This document shows positions 9,215 to 18,073 of a stretch of 64,000 bases of DNA, piece by piece. The stretch lies in NCBI GenBank assembly GCA_016744295.1, contig JADGEQ010000017.1, forward strand, positions 62,001 to 126,000. The letters run 5' to 3'. The translations under genes were made by a program, and so were the position numbers. This stretch comes from Desulfobacteraceae bacterium. Its GTDB lineage: Bacteria; Desulfobacterota; Desulfobacteria; Desulfobacterales; Desulfobacteraceae. The notes below the pieces were generated by a model. That model was not told where the DNA came from. It searched no databases and worked only from the letters and a program-made list of their open reading frames with translations. The first letter of the stretch is position 1. Every line of letters begins with the position of its first letter.

Positions 9215-9385
9215 CTTGTCGGCCCCTTTTTTTAAAGATATGACTTGGGTTATTGATTTTATTCGGCGACCTCTTTTGGTATTGAGATCTGCCCATTTTT
9301 AAAAACCCCAAAAAATAAAAGGAGATGACCGGTTCATTTACCCAAAAAAGACTGATAACTAATTTAAACCAAGGAGATCATAAGG

Positions 9386-10399
9386 ATGAAAAAGCCCCTG
9401 CGTTTTCGGATTATCCCCATTGTTTTATTTGTGTTTTTCTTTGCTTCAATGCTTCATGCCAAACCCATTCAACTCAATTATTCCAATTTTTTCCCACCCA
9501 CTCATATTCAAAGCAAACTGGCCCAGACATGGTGCGATGAAATTAAAAAGCGAACACAGGGAAAGGTCTTTGTTGAATATTACCCCGGAGGAACATTGAC
9601 CAAATCAAAACAGGTTTATGACGGCGTAGTTACGGGCATTTCCGATGTGGGCTTGGCCCTGTTTGCTTATAACAGGGGAAGATTTCCCGTTTTGGAAGCA
9701 GTTGATCTGCCCCTGGGATATACCAGCGGTGTACAGGCAACCAAAGTGGTGAATGAGGTGTACAATAAATTCAATCCCAAGGAATTGTCAGACACCAAAG
9801 TCATGTATCTTCATGCCCATGGAGCAGGCCTCCTCCATTCAAAGGGAAAGGCTGTTCGAACCATGGAGGATTTTAGAGGAATGAAACTTCGTGGTCATGG
9901 CACCAGTGCCCTGGTAATCAATGCCCTTGGCGGTACACCGGTCTCTCTTCCCATGCCTGAACTCTATTCAAGTCTTCAAAAAGGTATTGTCCAGGGCGCC
10001 ATGTATCCCATTGAAACAAATAAGGGCTGGCGAATGGCAGAAGTTACCGACTACCTAACCATGAGTTCGTCAATTGCCTATACCTCCTCATTTTATGTGG
10101 TCATGAACAAAGAAAAATGGAATTCAATCCCCCCGGACCTGCAAGAAATTATCAGCCAGATTAATCAGGAATGGATCGTAAAGCATGGCCTTGCTTGGGA
10201 TGAAAGCGACAAGATAGGCCTGGAATATTTTAAAAGCCTTGGGCATGGGGTGATCGAACTCAGTGACGGGGAATCCAATAGATGGAAAAAGACCATCGCA
10301 CCGGTTATTGATCAATATATTGATAAAATGAATAAAAACGGATTTGAGGGTAAAAGGATTGTTGAATTTGTAAAAAGCAGTATGGAAAAAAATAAATAG
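9386..10399 (+). CDS. dctP: TRAP transporter solute-binding protein (DctP family), orphan
   Basis: A 337-residue periplasmic binding protein with a signal peptide (about residues 1-25, ending MLHAKP). The DctP fold shows in the early motif NYSNFFPPTH, the YYPGGTL segment, the conserved arginine region MKLRGHG and the segment GIVQGAMYPIE. An AAGGAG ribosome site precedes the start. It would capture a carboxylate-type ligand for a TRAP permease. No dctQ or dctM gene is adjacent, so it either works with a permease encoded elsewhere or feeds a sensor. The PaaK-like ligase downstream suggests an aromatic or organic acid ligand (inference). Confidence 0.88.
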   Translation: MKKPLRFRIIPIVLFVFFFASMLHAKPIQLNYSNFFPPTHIQSKLAQTWCDEIKKRTQGKVFVEYYPGGTLTKSKQVYDGVVTGISDVGLALFAYNRGRFPVLEAVDLPLGYTSGVQATKVVNEVYNKFNPKELSDTKVMYLHAHGAGLLHSKGKAVRTMEDFRGMKLRGHGTSALVINALGGTPVSLPMPELYSSLQKGIVQGAMYPIETNKGWRMAEVTDYLTMSSSIAYTSSFYVVMNKEKWNSIPPDLQEIISQINQEWIVKHGLAWDESDKIGLEYFKSLGHGVIELSDGESNRWKKTIAPVIDQYIDKMNKNGFEGKRIVEFVKSSMEKNK

Positions 10400-10554
10400 G
10401 CCTAGGGGTTTGCATCCATGTCAGGAAGTAAACGTTATTTGGCAAGATTGAAATATTTGGAATAGTGGGGTTTTGGTCCTAGGTTGCCGTCTGAAAAGAA
10501 TACTGCCCCATTATTCCAAATGGACAACGCTCGATTATAATCAAGGATAAGCTG

Positions 10555-11877
10555 ATGAATCGTCAGAAATACTGGAATCCGATTTTAGAGACCATGCCCC
10601 GGGAAAAACTCAAACAGCTGCAGTTTAAAAAATTCAAGCGAATAATGACCTGGGCCTATGCAAATTCAAAATTCCATAGGGCCCTCTATGATGCGGCAGG
10701 ATTAACCCCTGACGATATTCGCTTTTTTGATGATATCAAGAGGGTTCCAAAGGTTGAAAAGTCCATGATGAGGGATATTCAGAAAAAAGACCCTTATCCC
10801 TATGGAGATGCCCTTTGTGTTCCATTGGAAGAGGTTTCCGCCTTCAGACAGACCAGCGGAACCACAGGCCAACCTGTTTATCAGCCCGATACCATGCAGG
10901 ATTGGGATTGGTGGGCTGAATGCTGGGCCTCTGTTTTGTGGTCCCAGGGATATCGCCCCAGGGATCGCGTGTTCATTCCCTTTGGATATAATATTTTTGT
11001 GGCTTTCTGGGCTGCCCATTATGGGTCTGAAAAACTGGGGTGTGAAGTTGTTCCCGGCGGAGTCCTTGATACCCAAGCCAGGATTTTAAAAATTCAGGAA
11101 TTGAAGGCAACTGCCATGATGGCAACCCCGACCTATATTTTAAATATGGCAGATGTGGCCATAAATAAACTGGGAATTGATCCCAAAGAGCTCACCATCA
11201 ACAAGATTACCTGTGCCGGAGAACCGGGTGCCGGAATTCCCAGTACCAAAAAAAGGATAGAAGATGCCTGGGGCGCAAAGGTCTATGACCACTCCGGTGC
11301 AACTGAAATCGGTGCCTGGTCTTACGAGTGCGAGGATCAGCCCCATGGCATGCATGTCAATGAAGCCATGTTTCTTGTGGAGATAGAGGATATCGATACC
11401 GGCGAAATAATAGAAGAACCGGCTATAAAAGGGAAAATGATCATCACGGCCCTGGACAGGAGGGCACAGCCCTGTGTCCGATTTGATTCCAAGGATGTGA
11501 TCGAATGGGATCCGGATCCGTGCACCTGCGGTCGGACCTTTCGACTGATAAAGGGCGGTGTTCTTGGCCGGTCCGATGACATTACAAAGGTCAAAGGGGT
11601 GCTTCTCTCCCCTGCTGCCATAGAAGAGGTTGTCAGGTCCATTGACGGCCTGGGGAACGAATTCGAGATCATCGTGGACAAACAGGGGGATATCGACCGG
11701 ATAAAGCTTAAAGTGGAGCTCATGCCCGGGGTTGCCAGGCGCCGGGTGGAGACGGTATTGATTGATCAGCTCCGGCTGAAAACAAACCTGAGGTATAGAA
11801 TTGAATACTACGATTATGGTATTCTGCCGCGTTATGAGGTAAAGGCAAAGCGGTTTAAGGATCTGAGGAAAAAATAA
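10555..11877 (+). CDS. Phenylacetate-CoA ligase-like adenylate-forming enzyme (PaaK family)
   Basis: A 440-residue AMP-binding enzyme. The phosphate-loop motif is TSGTTGQPVY (about residues 99-108), the adenine-side motif is YDHSGATEIG, and a typical PaaK C-terminal domain (AMP-binding_C_2) follows. A conserved Cys-containing segment (DPCTCGRTF) precedes the C-terminal domain, as in the family. It activates an aryl or related carboxylic acid to its CoA thioester using ATP. Length matches PaaK (about 430-440). Position after an orphan TRAP binding protein suggests activation of the imported acid. Substrate could equally be an amino or hydroxy acid, because PaaK homologues vary. Confidence 0.87.
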   Translation: MNRQKYWNPILETMPREKLKQLQFKKFKRIMTWAYANSKFHRALYDAAGLTPDDIRFFDDIKRVPKVEKSMMRDIQKKDPYPYGDALCVPLEEVSAFRQTSGTTGQPVYQPDTMQDWDWWAECWASVLWSQGYRPRDRVFIPFGYNIFVAFWAAHYGSEKLGCEVVPGGVLDTQARILKIQELKATAMMATPTYILNMADVAINKLGIDPKELTINKITCAGEPGAGIPSTKKRIEDAWGAKVYDHSGATEIGAWSYECEDQPHGMHVNEAMFLVEIEDIDTGEIIEEPAIKGKMIITALDRRAQPCVRFDSKDVIEWDPDPCTCGRTFRLIKGGVLGRSDDITKVKGVLLSPAAIEEVVRSIDGLGNEFEIIVDKQGDIDRIKLKVELMPGVARRRVETVLIDQLRLKTNLRYRIEYYDYGILPRYEVKAKRFKDLRKK

Positions 11878-11888
11878 AAGGGAATACC

Positions 11889-12080
11889 ATGAAAAATTTG
11901 TCTGACATCACTGAAATAAATGATAAGATACTCAAGGTAAAACGTCTGCTGCTTGAACTTGAAGCTGCTGGAGAACAATTCCCTGCCCTGGCAAAAAATT
12001 CAAAAAAGGCTCTGGTCAGCATAAAAATGCTGGAGTTCAATATCTCGGATATCGTATCATTCGGATTGGCAGAACCTTAA
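11889..12080 (+). CDS. Small helical protein of unknown function
   Basis: A 63-residue protein starting 11 bases after the PaaK-like gene, with its own ribosome site (AAGGGAA). It is mostly helical by composition (KILKVKRLLLELEAAGEQ), has no Cys, and shows no signal peptide or TM helix. I recognise no family. The close spacing and good ribosome site make it a probable real gene cotranscribed with the ligase, possibly a small accessory subunit. Confidence 0.55.
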   Translation: MKNLSDITEINDKILKVKRLLLELEAAGEQFPALAKNSKKALVSIKMLEFNISDIVSFGLAEP

Positions 12081-12087
12081 GTATTGA

Positions 12088-12112
12088 AAAATTTGGGGGA
12101 AGGTCAAATTTT
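12088..12112. terminator. AT-rich hairpin between convergent genes
   Basis: AAAATTTG / CAAATTTT inverted repeat with a 9-base loop, in the 86-base gap between the 63-residue gene and the convergent glcF-like gene. On the minus strand the stem runs into a short T-run. Its low GC content makes it a weak terminator candidate. Confidence 0.3.
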
Positions 12113-12166
12113 GGCTGATTTTGAAGATATCTCACCGTCAATCCCCTACAATTATTTTTTTCGCAT

Positions 12167-13498
12167 TTATGCCAATGCCCTGTGAAGAAACGCCACGATA
12201 TGACCCACCTCCACAGAAAGACTGTGTTTATGCAGCCCGTGGACCAGCTGCATGATACAGGCAGGGCAACCCGTTGCCAGCCTGGCCGGGATCTTGGTCA
12301 TGCCGGCAATAGTGTTTATCTTTTTATCCAGAATCTGTTCAGAAATTTTTGCATGGCTGAACCCATAGGTTCCACCAAGGCCGCAGCAAACTTTAGCATC
12401 GGGCATTTCCAAATAATTCTCGCAGATGGCCTGGAGCAATTTTCTTGGCTGGGTTGTAATCTGTTGCCCCCTCCCCAGGTGGCAGGGATCATGGTAGGTT
12501 AGTGTCAGAGAAATTTTTTGTTTGATTCTTGATTTTATATTTTCAATCCCGATCCGATCCACCAGATATTCACTAATATCCATTGTGCGCCTGGACATAT
12601 CCAGGGCCTGGGCCTCAAATTTGGTTCCGGCCAGAATCCGGGGATAGTGTTTTTTGAGCATCAACCCGCCGGAAGAACAGATGGTAATAATTTTTTGGTC
12701 TCGGTGTTTTGAAAACAACTGAACATTGTTGACTGCCAGTTTTTTTAGGGTGTTTGTATCGGCATGGGCCTGAACCGGGGCGCCGCAGCACCCCTGGCCC
12801 GATAAAACCATCACTTCCACCCCCAGGGTGTTGAGCACCGCTAGGGTTTTTTCCGGAATCCCCGGGTAGAGATAATTACCGGCACAGCCCACAAACAACA
12901 AAACGCTTTGCTTTTGTTGTTCTGCTTTATATACCCGATCCTGCCGGGTGATAAAGGGGGTTGCCGGTAATGCAGGCAAAATCCGCTGGCCTAATTCTGA
13001 GAACCCGGGCAAAGAAAATTTCAGACGCAAACCGCTGGTTTCAGGCAGGGTTGACATGAAAAGAGCCTGGGCTTTCCTTGCCCCTGCAGCACCCATGTTT
13101 TGATATTTCCTGTCCGTGGTCAGTGCCTTAAAGGCCAGATTTTTAGCCATGGGAAGCCCTTTTTTAGCCACATAATAGGCCCGGCTTTTGAGCACCACCT
13201 CAACCATGTCCACACCGCCTGCACACTGGGTAACACACCCCATGCACAACAGGCAGTTTTCAAAAGAATCGGCCATGGTGTCTGTCAGGTCGAGGTCACC
13301 ATCTGCAACTGCCTTGGCCAGGGCCAGACGTCCCCTGGCCACATTTTTTTCCAAACCCGATACACCATAAACCGGGCAGACCATCCGGCACTCGCCGCAG
13401 GCAGCACATTTTTTATATTCTTTGTTGATGGTTTCTATAAAATCTTGTTGAAGATCCGTTTTCATAATTTTCCCCGGGTGTTTCTTAATCTGACCCAT
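12167..13498 (-). CDS. glcF: GlcF-type iron-sulfur subunit of a 2-hydroxyacid oxidoreductase
   Basis: A 443-residue Fe-S oxidoreductase. Two N-terminal [4Fe-4S] ferredoxin motifs are visible (CAACGECRMVCPVYG and CLLCMGCVTQC). Two CCG domains follow, with cysteine motifs GQGCCGAP (CCG1) and KVCCGLGGTYGF (CCG2); these domains bind additional clusters and pass electrons. The protein partners the GlcD-like flavoprotein encoded immediately upstream and probably sends electrons to menaquinone or another carrier. Start could be the ATG at 13498 (AAGGGAT just upstream, 14-base overlap with glcD) or the ATG at 13465. It is the last gene of the long minus-strand run. Confidence 0.9.
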   Translation of the reverse strand: MGQIKKHPGKIMKTDLQQDFIETINKEYKKCAACGECRMVCPVYGVSGLEKNVARGRLALAKAVADGDLDLTDTMADSFENCLLCMGCVTQCAGGVDMVEVVLKSRAYYVAKKGLPMAKNLAFKALTTDRKYQNMGAAGARKAQALFMSTLPETSGLRLKFSLPGFSELGQRILPALPATPFITRQDRVYKAEQQKQSVLLFVGCAGNYLYPGIPEKTLAVLNTLGVEVMVLSGQGCCGAPVQAHADTNTLKKLAVNNVQLFSKHRDQKIITICSSGGLMLKKHYPRILAGTKFEAQALDMSRRTMDISEYLVDRIGIENIKSRIKQKISLTLTYHDPCHLGRGQQITTQPRKLLQAICENYLEMPDAKVCCGLGGTYGFSHAKISEQILDKKINTIAGMTKIPARLATGCPACIMQLVHGLHKHSLSVEVGHIVAFLHRALA

Positions 13499-14912
13499 AT
13501 CCCTTATCCCAAATTTGCTGGGGAAAAATTTTACCGGGATTGAGTATCCCCCTGGGATCCAGCATTTTTTTCACCCCCATGGCCAGATTCAGGGTGGGCT
13601 CATCCAGATTAAAACCCAGATACTCCTTTTTCACCGAACCAATGCCATGCTCCGCGGCAATGCGCCCCCCAAGTTTTACGGTTTCCGAAAAGATTTCTTT
13701 TTTCACGACAAGGGCCTGCTGGGGTGTCAGGGGGGCATCTGCCTCGGATACACTCAAATGGATATTCCCATCTGCATAATGCCCGAAACATAAAATCCGA
13801 AGGTTTTTTGCCCCGGCCAATCGCTGAAGTTTATCCAGCATCATTGGAATGGATGCCGGCGGAACGGAAATATCCTCCTCCAGCCATTGGGGGCACAGTC
13901 CCATGAGAGCTCCGTGGATAGACCGCCTGACCTGCCAGAGCCTTTCCCGCTCGTCTGGATCCCGGGCCAAACGGCAACTGAGCATTCCCGACTCCTTACA
14001 AATTTTAAGAACCATGGCCGCATCCCGCTCAACTTCATGGGCAGATCCATCCACTTCAATCAGCAGCATGGCCTTTGTATCTCCATGGATCTGCTGTTCA
14101 AGTTCATCACCAATGCCACGGGCCAGAACCGCCTGCAAACAGGCTGCATCAATGAATTCAAGGGTACAGGGAACCACACCGCTCTTGAGCAGCAAAGGAA
14201 CCGCACCCCCTGCATCCTGAATACTGGAAAAGCAGATTGCCAGGGTTTTTACGGTTTCCGGCCGGGTAACCAGCTTTAAAATGGCCTTGGTGATAATGCC
14301 AAAGGTTCCCTCGGACCCCACAAACAATTCTGTCATTGAATAGCCAACAACATCCTTAATGCATTTGGACCCCAGGGTTACCAGATCACCATTGGGTAAA
14401 ACAACCTCCAGTCCCAATACATATTGTTTGGTGACCCCGTACTTTGCTCCCCGCATCCCCCCTGCATTTTCAGCAATATTACCGCCAATGGTGGAAAAAG
14501 CCTGGCTGGCAGGATCAGGCGGATAAAAAAGGTTTTCCCTGGCAGCAGCTGTCTGGAGATCTGCCGTTATGACACCGGTTTCCACCACGGCACACAGATT
14601 TTTTGTATCCAGTTCCAGTATGCGGTTCATCCGCTCCAGAACCATGACAATCCCCCCGTTTAAGGGCACAGCACCGCCGGTAAGGCCGGAACCGGCACCC
14701 CTTGGGACCACAGGGATTTTATTGCCGTGGGCATAGCCCATGATGGCACAAACATCCCGGGAACAGGAAGGAAAAACAACGGCATCGGGCACCCCCCGCT
14801 CTTTGCTGGCATCAAAGGAATAGGTCCACCTGTCTTCCAGGGAAAAACAACATTTCTTTTCCCCGAGAAGAGCGATTAAATCTGGCTTGAGGGCAATCTC
14901 ATCTATTTGCAT
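13485..14912 (-). CDS. glcD: GlcD-type FAD-linked 2-hydroxyacid dehydrogenase
   Basis: A 475-residue flavoprotein of the glycolate/D-lactate dehydrogenase family. The N-terminal FAD_binding_4 domain carries PRGAGSGLTGGAVP and the segment IGGNIAENAGGMRGAKYG. The C-terminal FAD-oxidase_C domain has the family signature HYADGNIHL and ends with EHGIGSVKKEYL and DPRGILNPGK. I chose the ATG at 14912, preceded by AAGGGGGG; an upstream ATG at 14966 would add 18 poorly conserved residues. It oxidises a 2-hydroxyacid to the 2-oxoacid, with GlcF as electron acceptor. The neighbouring aminotransferase and amino-acid ABC importer suggest the 2-oxoacid is linked to an amino acid. Confidence 0.9.
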   Translation of the reverse strand: MQIDEIALKPDLIALLGEKKCCFSLEDRWTYSFDASKERGVPDAVVFPSCSRDVCAIMGYAHGNKIPVVPRGAGSGLTGGAVPLNGGIVMVLERMNRILELDTKNLCAVVETGVITADLQTAAARENLFYPPDPASQAFSTIGGNIAENAGGMRGAKYGVTKQYVLGLEVVLPNGDLVTLGSKCIKDVVGYSMTELFVGSEGTFGIITKAILKLVTRPETVKTLAICFSSIQDAGGAVPLLLKSGVVPCTLEFIDAACLQAVLARGIGDELEQQIHGDTKAMLLIEVDGSAHEVERDAAMVLKICKESGMLSCRLARDPDERERLWQVRRSIHGALMGLCPQWLEEDISVPPASIPMMLDKLQRLAGAKNLRILCFGHYADGNIHLSVSEADAPLTPQQALVVKKEIFSETVKLGGRIAAEHGIGSVKKEYLGFNLDEPTLNLAMGVKKMLDPRGILNPGKIFPQQIWDKGYGSD

Positions 14913-14966
14913 TGCACCCCCCTTTTTAATAGTTTGCTTAAATTCATGGGAACCCCTTCGTGGCAT

Positions 14967-15647
14967 CTAACGGGCATCGGCATCAAAATCAAATCCGGGA
15001 ATGGAAAGTTTTCGCTGTAAAAGGTGGAGCCCGAGACTCAGTATCCCCACCAGCACAAGGTAAATCAATGCAACCAGAATATAGGTCTGGATGGGGGCAA
15101 AATTCTGACTGGATAATATCTTGGCCCGGCTCATCAAGTCCGGTACCGCAATGAGAAAAACAATGGCCGTGTATTTTATCATGGCAATAAATTCATTTGA
15201 CCAGGCCGGTATGACAAGACGAAGGGCCTGGGGAAGGATAATATACTTTATCCCCTCCAACTGGCTCATGCCAATCCCCCTTGCCGCCTGCATCTGGCCC
15301 TTGGAAACAGCCTGTATGGCACCCCTGAAATATTCGCACTGATAGGCGGCACTATTACACCCCAGGGTTAAAAAAGCGGCGGTCATACGGGAAAAGGATA
15401 TCCCCAGTTCGGGCAGCCCATAGTAGACCACAAACAGCTGCACCAGCAAAGGAGTGCCCCGGAACACCGTCAGATAGGCTGTACAAAAAGGCTGTACCAG
15501 CTTCCCCCCATAGACCCGAATGAGGGAAAGGGGCAACCCGATGGCAAGGCCGATGAGCAGGGCACCGGCTGTGAGCTCCAGGGTAACCACCGTCCCCTTG
15601 AGCATCTCCGGCAGCGCCATCCCGGCATATTCCAGAAAGTTATTCAT
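14967..15647 (-). CDS. Polar amino-acid ABC transporter permease (HisM/GlnP type)
   Basis: A 226-residue inner-membrane permease with about five TM helices. The EAA loop (ARGIGMSQLEGIKYIILPQALR) contacts the ATPase. Length is typical for HisM/GlnP-family permeases. It is the second of two non-identical permeases flanking the ATPase gene, so the complex is probably a heterodimer plus two ATPases. It lies 54 bases upstream of the glcD-like gene, which suggests transport and catabolism are cotranscribed. Confidence 0.9.
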   Translation of the reverse strand: MNNFLEYAGMALPEMLKGTVVTLELTAGALLIGLAIGLPLSLIRVYGGKLVQPFCTAYLTVFRGTPLLVQLFVVYYGLPELGISFSRMTAAFLTLGCNSAAYQCEYFRGAIQAVSKGQMQAARGIGMSQLEGIKYIILPQALRLVIPAWSNEFIAMIKYTAIVFLIAVPDLMSRAKILSSQNFAPIQTYILVALIYLVLVGILSLGLHLLQRKLSIPGFDFDADAR

Positions 15648-15674
15648 CTATACTCCTTTGGCAGACCAGCAGGC

Positions 15675-16424
15675 CTAGGCAGATTCCAAGCGGCTGATAA
15701 CAGACAAAAATTCCCGGGTCCTCAGGGATTTGGGATTTCCAAAAATCTGGTCAGGCGTGCCCTGCTCTTCTATGGTTCCGTTTTCCATAAAAATAACCCG
15801 GTCGGCCACTTCCCTGGCAAACCCCATTTCATGGGAAACGATGACCATGGTCATGCCTTCGCCGGCCAGTTTCTGCATAACCGCCAGCACCTCTCCTGTC
15901 AGTTCGGGATCCAGAGCCGAGGTTGGCTCATCAAACAACATGACTTTGGGATTCATGCCCAAAGCCCTGGCAATTCCCACCCGCTGTTTTTGTCCACCGG
16001 ACAATTGGGCGGGGTATTTATCACTGTGTTCTGCCATTCCCACCCGTTCCAGTTCCTTCATGGCTTTTTGGGCGGCTTGTGCCGAAGGGACACCTAGGAC
16101 CTTGACCATACCGATGGCCACGTTGTTCAATACGCTCAAATGGTTGAATAAATTAAATTCCTGAAAAACCATTCCCATCTGCTGGCGAACCTTGTCTTCA
16201 TTTGCGGCGGCAGCGGTAATTTCTTCATCTTCCAAAAAAATCTGACCTGAATCCGGCCTGTGCAGCAGGTTAAGACACTTGAGCATGGTGCTCTTTCCAG
16301 TACCGCTGCTGCCGATGACCACAATCACCTCGGAAGGGTGTACATCAAAGCTGACCCCCTTGAGAACCGCTGACTTGTCAAATGATTTGCATAAATTTTT
16401 TATTCTGAGTACGGGTTTGCTCAT
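15675..16424 (-). CDS. Polar amino-acid ABC transporter ATPase (GlnQ/HisP type)
   Basis: A 249-residue ATPase. Walker A is GSSGTGKST (about residues 38-46), the Q-loop is [10 protein letters not shown], the signature is [15 protein letters not shown], Walker B is [14 protein letters not shown] and the switch is the H of VSHEMGFA. This pattern and length match PAAT-family ATPases. It powers the two permeases on either side of it. Confidence 0.93.
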   Translation of the reverse strand: MSKPVLRIKNLCKSFDKSAVLKGVSFDVHPSEVIVVIGSSGTGKSTMLKCLNLLHRPDSGQIFLEDEEITAAAANEDKVRQQMGMVFQEFNLFNHLSVLNNVAIGMVKVLGVPSAQAAQKAMKELERVGMAEHSDKYPAQLSGGQKQRVGIARALGMNPKVMLFDEPTSALDPELTGEVLAVMQKLAGEGMTMVIVSHEMGFAREVADRVIFMENGTIEEQGTPDQIFGNPKSLRTREFLSVISRLESA

Positions 16425-16535
16425 TTTTTAATTCTCTTTTATTGTTTTTCTGCCCATGGACCTCTATCCAAGTATCCTTATAACCAGGCCGATAGGACCA
16501 GGTCAATACAACCTGGCCAATACAAATTGGGTCTG

Positions 16536-17177
16536 TCAAAAACCAATGGCAAACCGCTTTTCAACGGCTTCAAGAAGTTTGGTCAGGGTAAGGGTCATCA
16601 GGATATAGAAAAATGCCGCTGTCCCAAAAGCCAGCAGGGGCTCCATGGTACTGGCACTGGCATACTGGGCCCGGCGCATTAATTCTGGAACACCAATGAC
16701 AAACACAAGGGAGGAGTCTTTTAAAACCAGGGAAACTTCATTGATAAGCGAGGGTATGGCTATTCGAAGGGCCTGGGGCATGATAATACAACGAATGGCC
16801 TTGGCACGCCCCATGCCAATCCCCCTGGCTGCCACCATCTGTCCCTGGGGGATGGATAAAATGGCCCCCCGGAAAATTTCTGTCTGGTATGCCCCGCTGG
16901 CAAAGCCCAGTGCAAGGGCTCCGGACATGAAGGGAGAAAGATCGACAAATTCTGAAATAACAAAATATAAAACAAAAATAATCACAACCACGGGAATTGC
17001 ACGGACCACATAGCTATAACAAAACCCGATACTTCTGGCAGTAACACCGCCATAAACCCTTAGCACCGCCATGACGGCGCCGATAAAGCACCCCATGAAC
17101 AGGGCAATAATCGTGACCGAGACGGTGATCCCCAACCCCGGCAGTAAAAATTGCAGCATTTTATAAAAAGATTCCAT
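16536..17177 (-). CDS. Polar amino-acid ABC transporter permease
   Basis: A 213-residue membrane permease with about five TM helices and the EAA loop ARGIGMGRAKAIRCIIMPQALR. It partners the 14967-15647 permease. A strong hairpin separates it from the binding-protein gene upstream, which would let the binding protein be made in excess. The 111 bases between it and the ATPase gene hold no recognisable gene. Confidence 0.9.
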   Translation of the reverse strand: MESFYKMLQFLLPGLGITVSVTIIALFMGCFIGAVMAVLRVYGGVTARSIGFCYSYVVRAIPVVVIIFVLYFVISEFVDLSPFMSGALALGFASGAYQTEIFRGAILSIPQGQMVAARGIGMGRAKAIRCIIMPQALRIAIPSLINEVSLVLKDSSLVFVIGVPELMRRAQYASASTMEPLLAFGTAAFFYILMTLTLTKLLEAVEKRFAIGF

Positions 17178-17228
17178 GGCCCCCTGACTGCATTATTTTC
17201 TAGGTTAAAAACCATTCAAAACAACAAA

Positions 17229-17258
17229 GGAAGAAAGCGTTTGAACAAGCTTTCTTCC
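17229..17258 (-). terminator. Strong hairpin after the amino-acid binding protein gene
   Basis: Perfect 10-base inverted repeat (GGAAGAAAGC / GCTTTCTTCC, 10-base loop). On the minus strand it is followed by a T-rich tail (TTTGTTGTTTT). It lies 31 bases past the stop of the binding protein and before the permease, so it probably acts as a partial terminator and 3'-end stabiliser. Confidence 0.6.
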
Positions 17259-17289
17259 CTTAAATTTAAGCAAATATCAAGTTGATATT

Positions 17290-18042
17290 TTAAAGCAGCT
17301 TATACTTGTCCATCAATTTTTTCAGTGTACCATCGGCTTTAAGTTCCTCGATGGCCTTGTTGATGGCAGTCAGCAACTGTGTATTCCCTTTGGTCACGGC
17401 CAGGCTCTGGCCTGCGGAAACGGTTTCCGTTGTGATCAAGGCAATGGTAAGACTGTTTTTTTCCGCCAGGGAAGTGGCAGGATCTGCAATGATGAGCAAG
17501 GCATCCACGCGGCCGGCTTTGATATCCATGGCGGCATTGTCTACCCGCTCGTAGGAAAAGTAATTTTCAGCAGCAAGTTTGCCGGTTTTGATGAGATTTT
17601 CCTGGATCCATTTTTCCTGGATCGTTCCTGTCTGGGATGCCACCTTATATTTGGCAATGTCATACACGGACTTGATTTCAATACCGGAACCTTCTTTTAC
17701 CAGGATTGCATCCTTGATGGCATGGTAAGAAATAGAGAAATCCACTTTTTCCTTACGTTTTTCACTTGCCTGCATGGCGGCAATCACCACATCGATTTTT
17801 TCATTCTGCAATCCCGCAATCAGGGTATCAAACCCCATATCAACAATCTTTACCTTCTTGCCAATTTTTTCGCCGATGGCACGGATCAAATCCATGTCAA
17901 AACCGACAAATTCACCAGCGGCATCGGTAAATTCATAGGGAGGATAGTCGGCAGATGTCCCCACCACAATGGTATCCCCTGCATTTGCAACACTTCCCAT
18001 GCACAACCCCAGCATCAGAATAAAACTCAAAATTTTCTTCAT
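17290..18042 (-). CDS. Amino-acid ABC transporter substrate-binding protein
   Basis: A 250-residue periplasmic binding protein (SBP_bac_3 fold) with a signal peptide (about 1-21, ending SVANAG). Family motifs are TSADYPPYEF, FDMDLIRAIGEKIG and IVDMGFDTLIAGLQ. The cluster of acidic and aromatic residues in the first lobe is typical of polar amino-acid binders, but the ligand cannot be specified. It is the first transporter gene in the run, directly after the aminotransferase. Confidence 0.92.
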   Translation of the reverse strand: MKKILSFILMLGLCMGSVANAGDTIVVGTSADYPPYEFTDAAGEFVGFDMDLIRAIGEKIGKKVKIVDMGFDTLIAGLQNEKIDVVIAAMQASEKRKEKVDFSISYHAIKDAILVKEGSGIEIKSVYDIAKYKVASQTGTIQEKWIQENLIKTGKLAAENYFSYERVDNAAMDIKAGRVDALLIIADPATSLAEKNSLTIALITTETVSAGQSLAVTKGNTQLLTAINKAIEELKADGTLKKLMDKYKLL

Positions 18043-18073
18043 TACCTCTCTCCTTTATACGATACATTAATTT

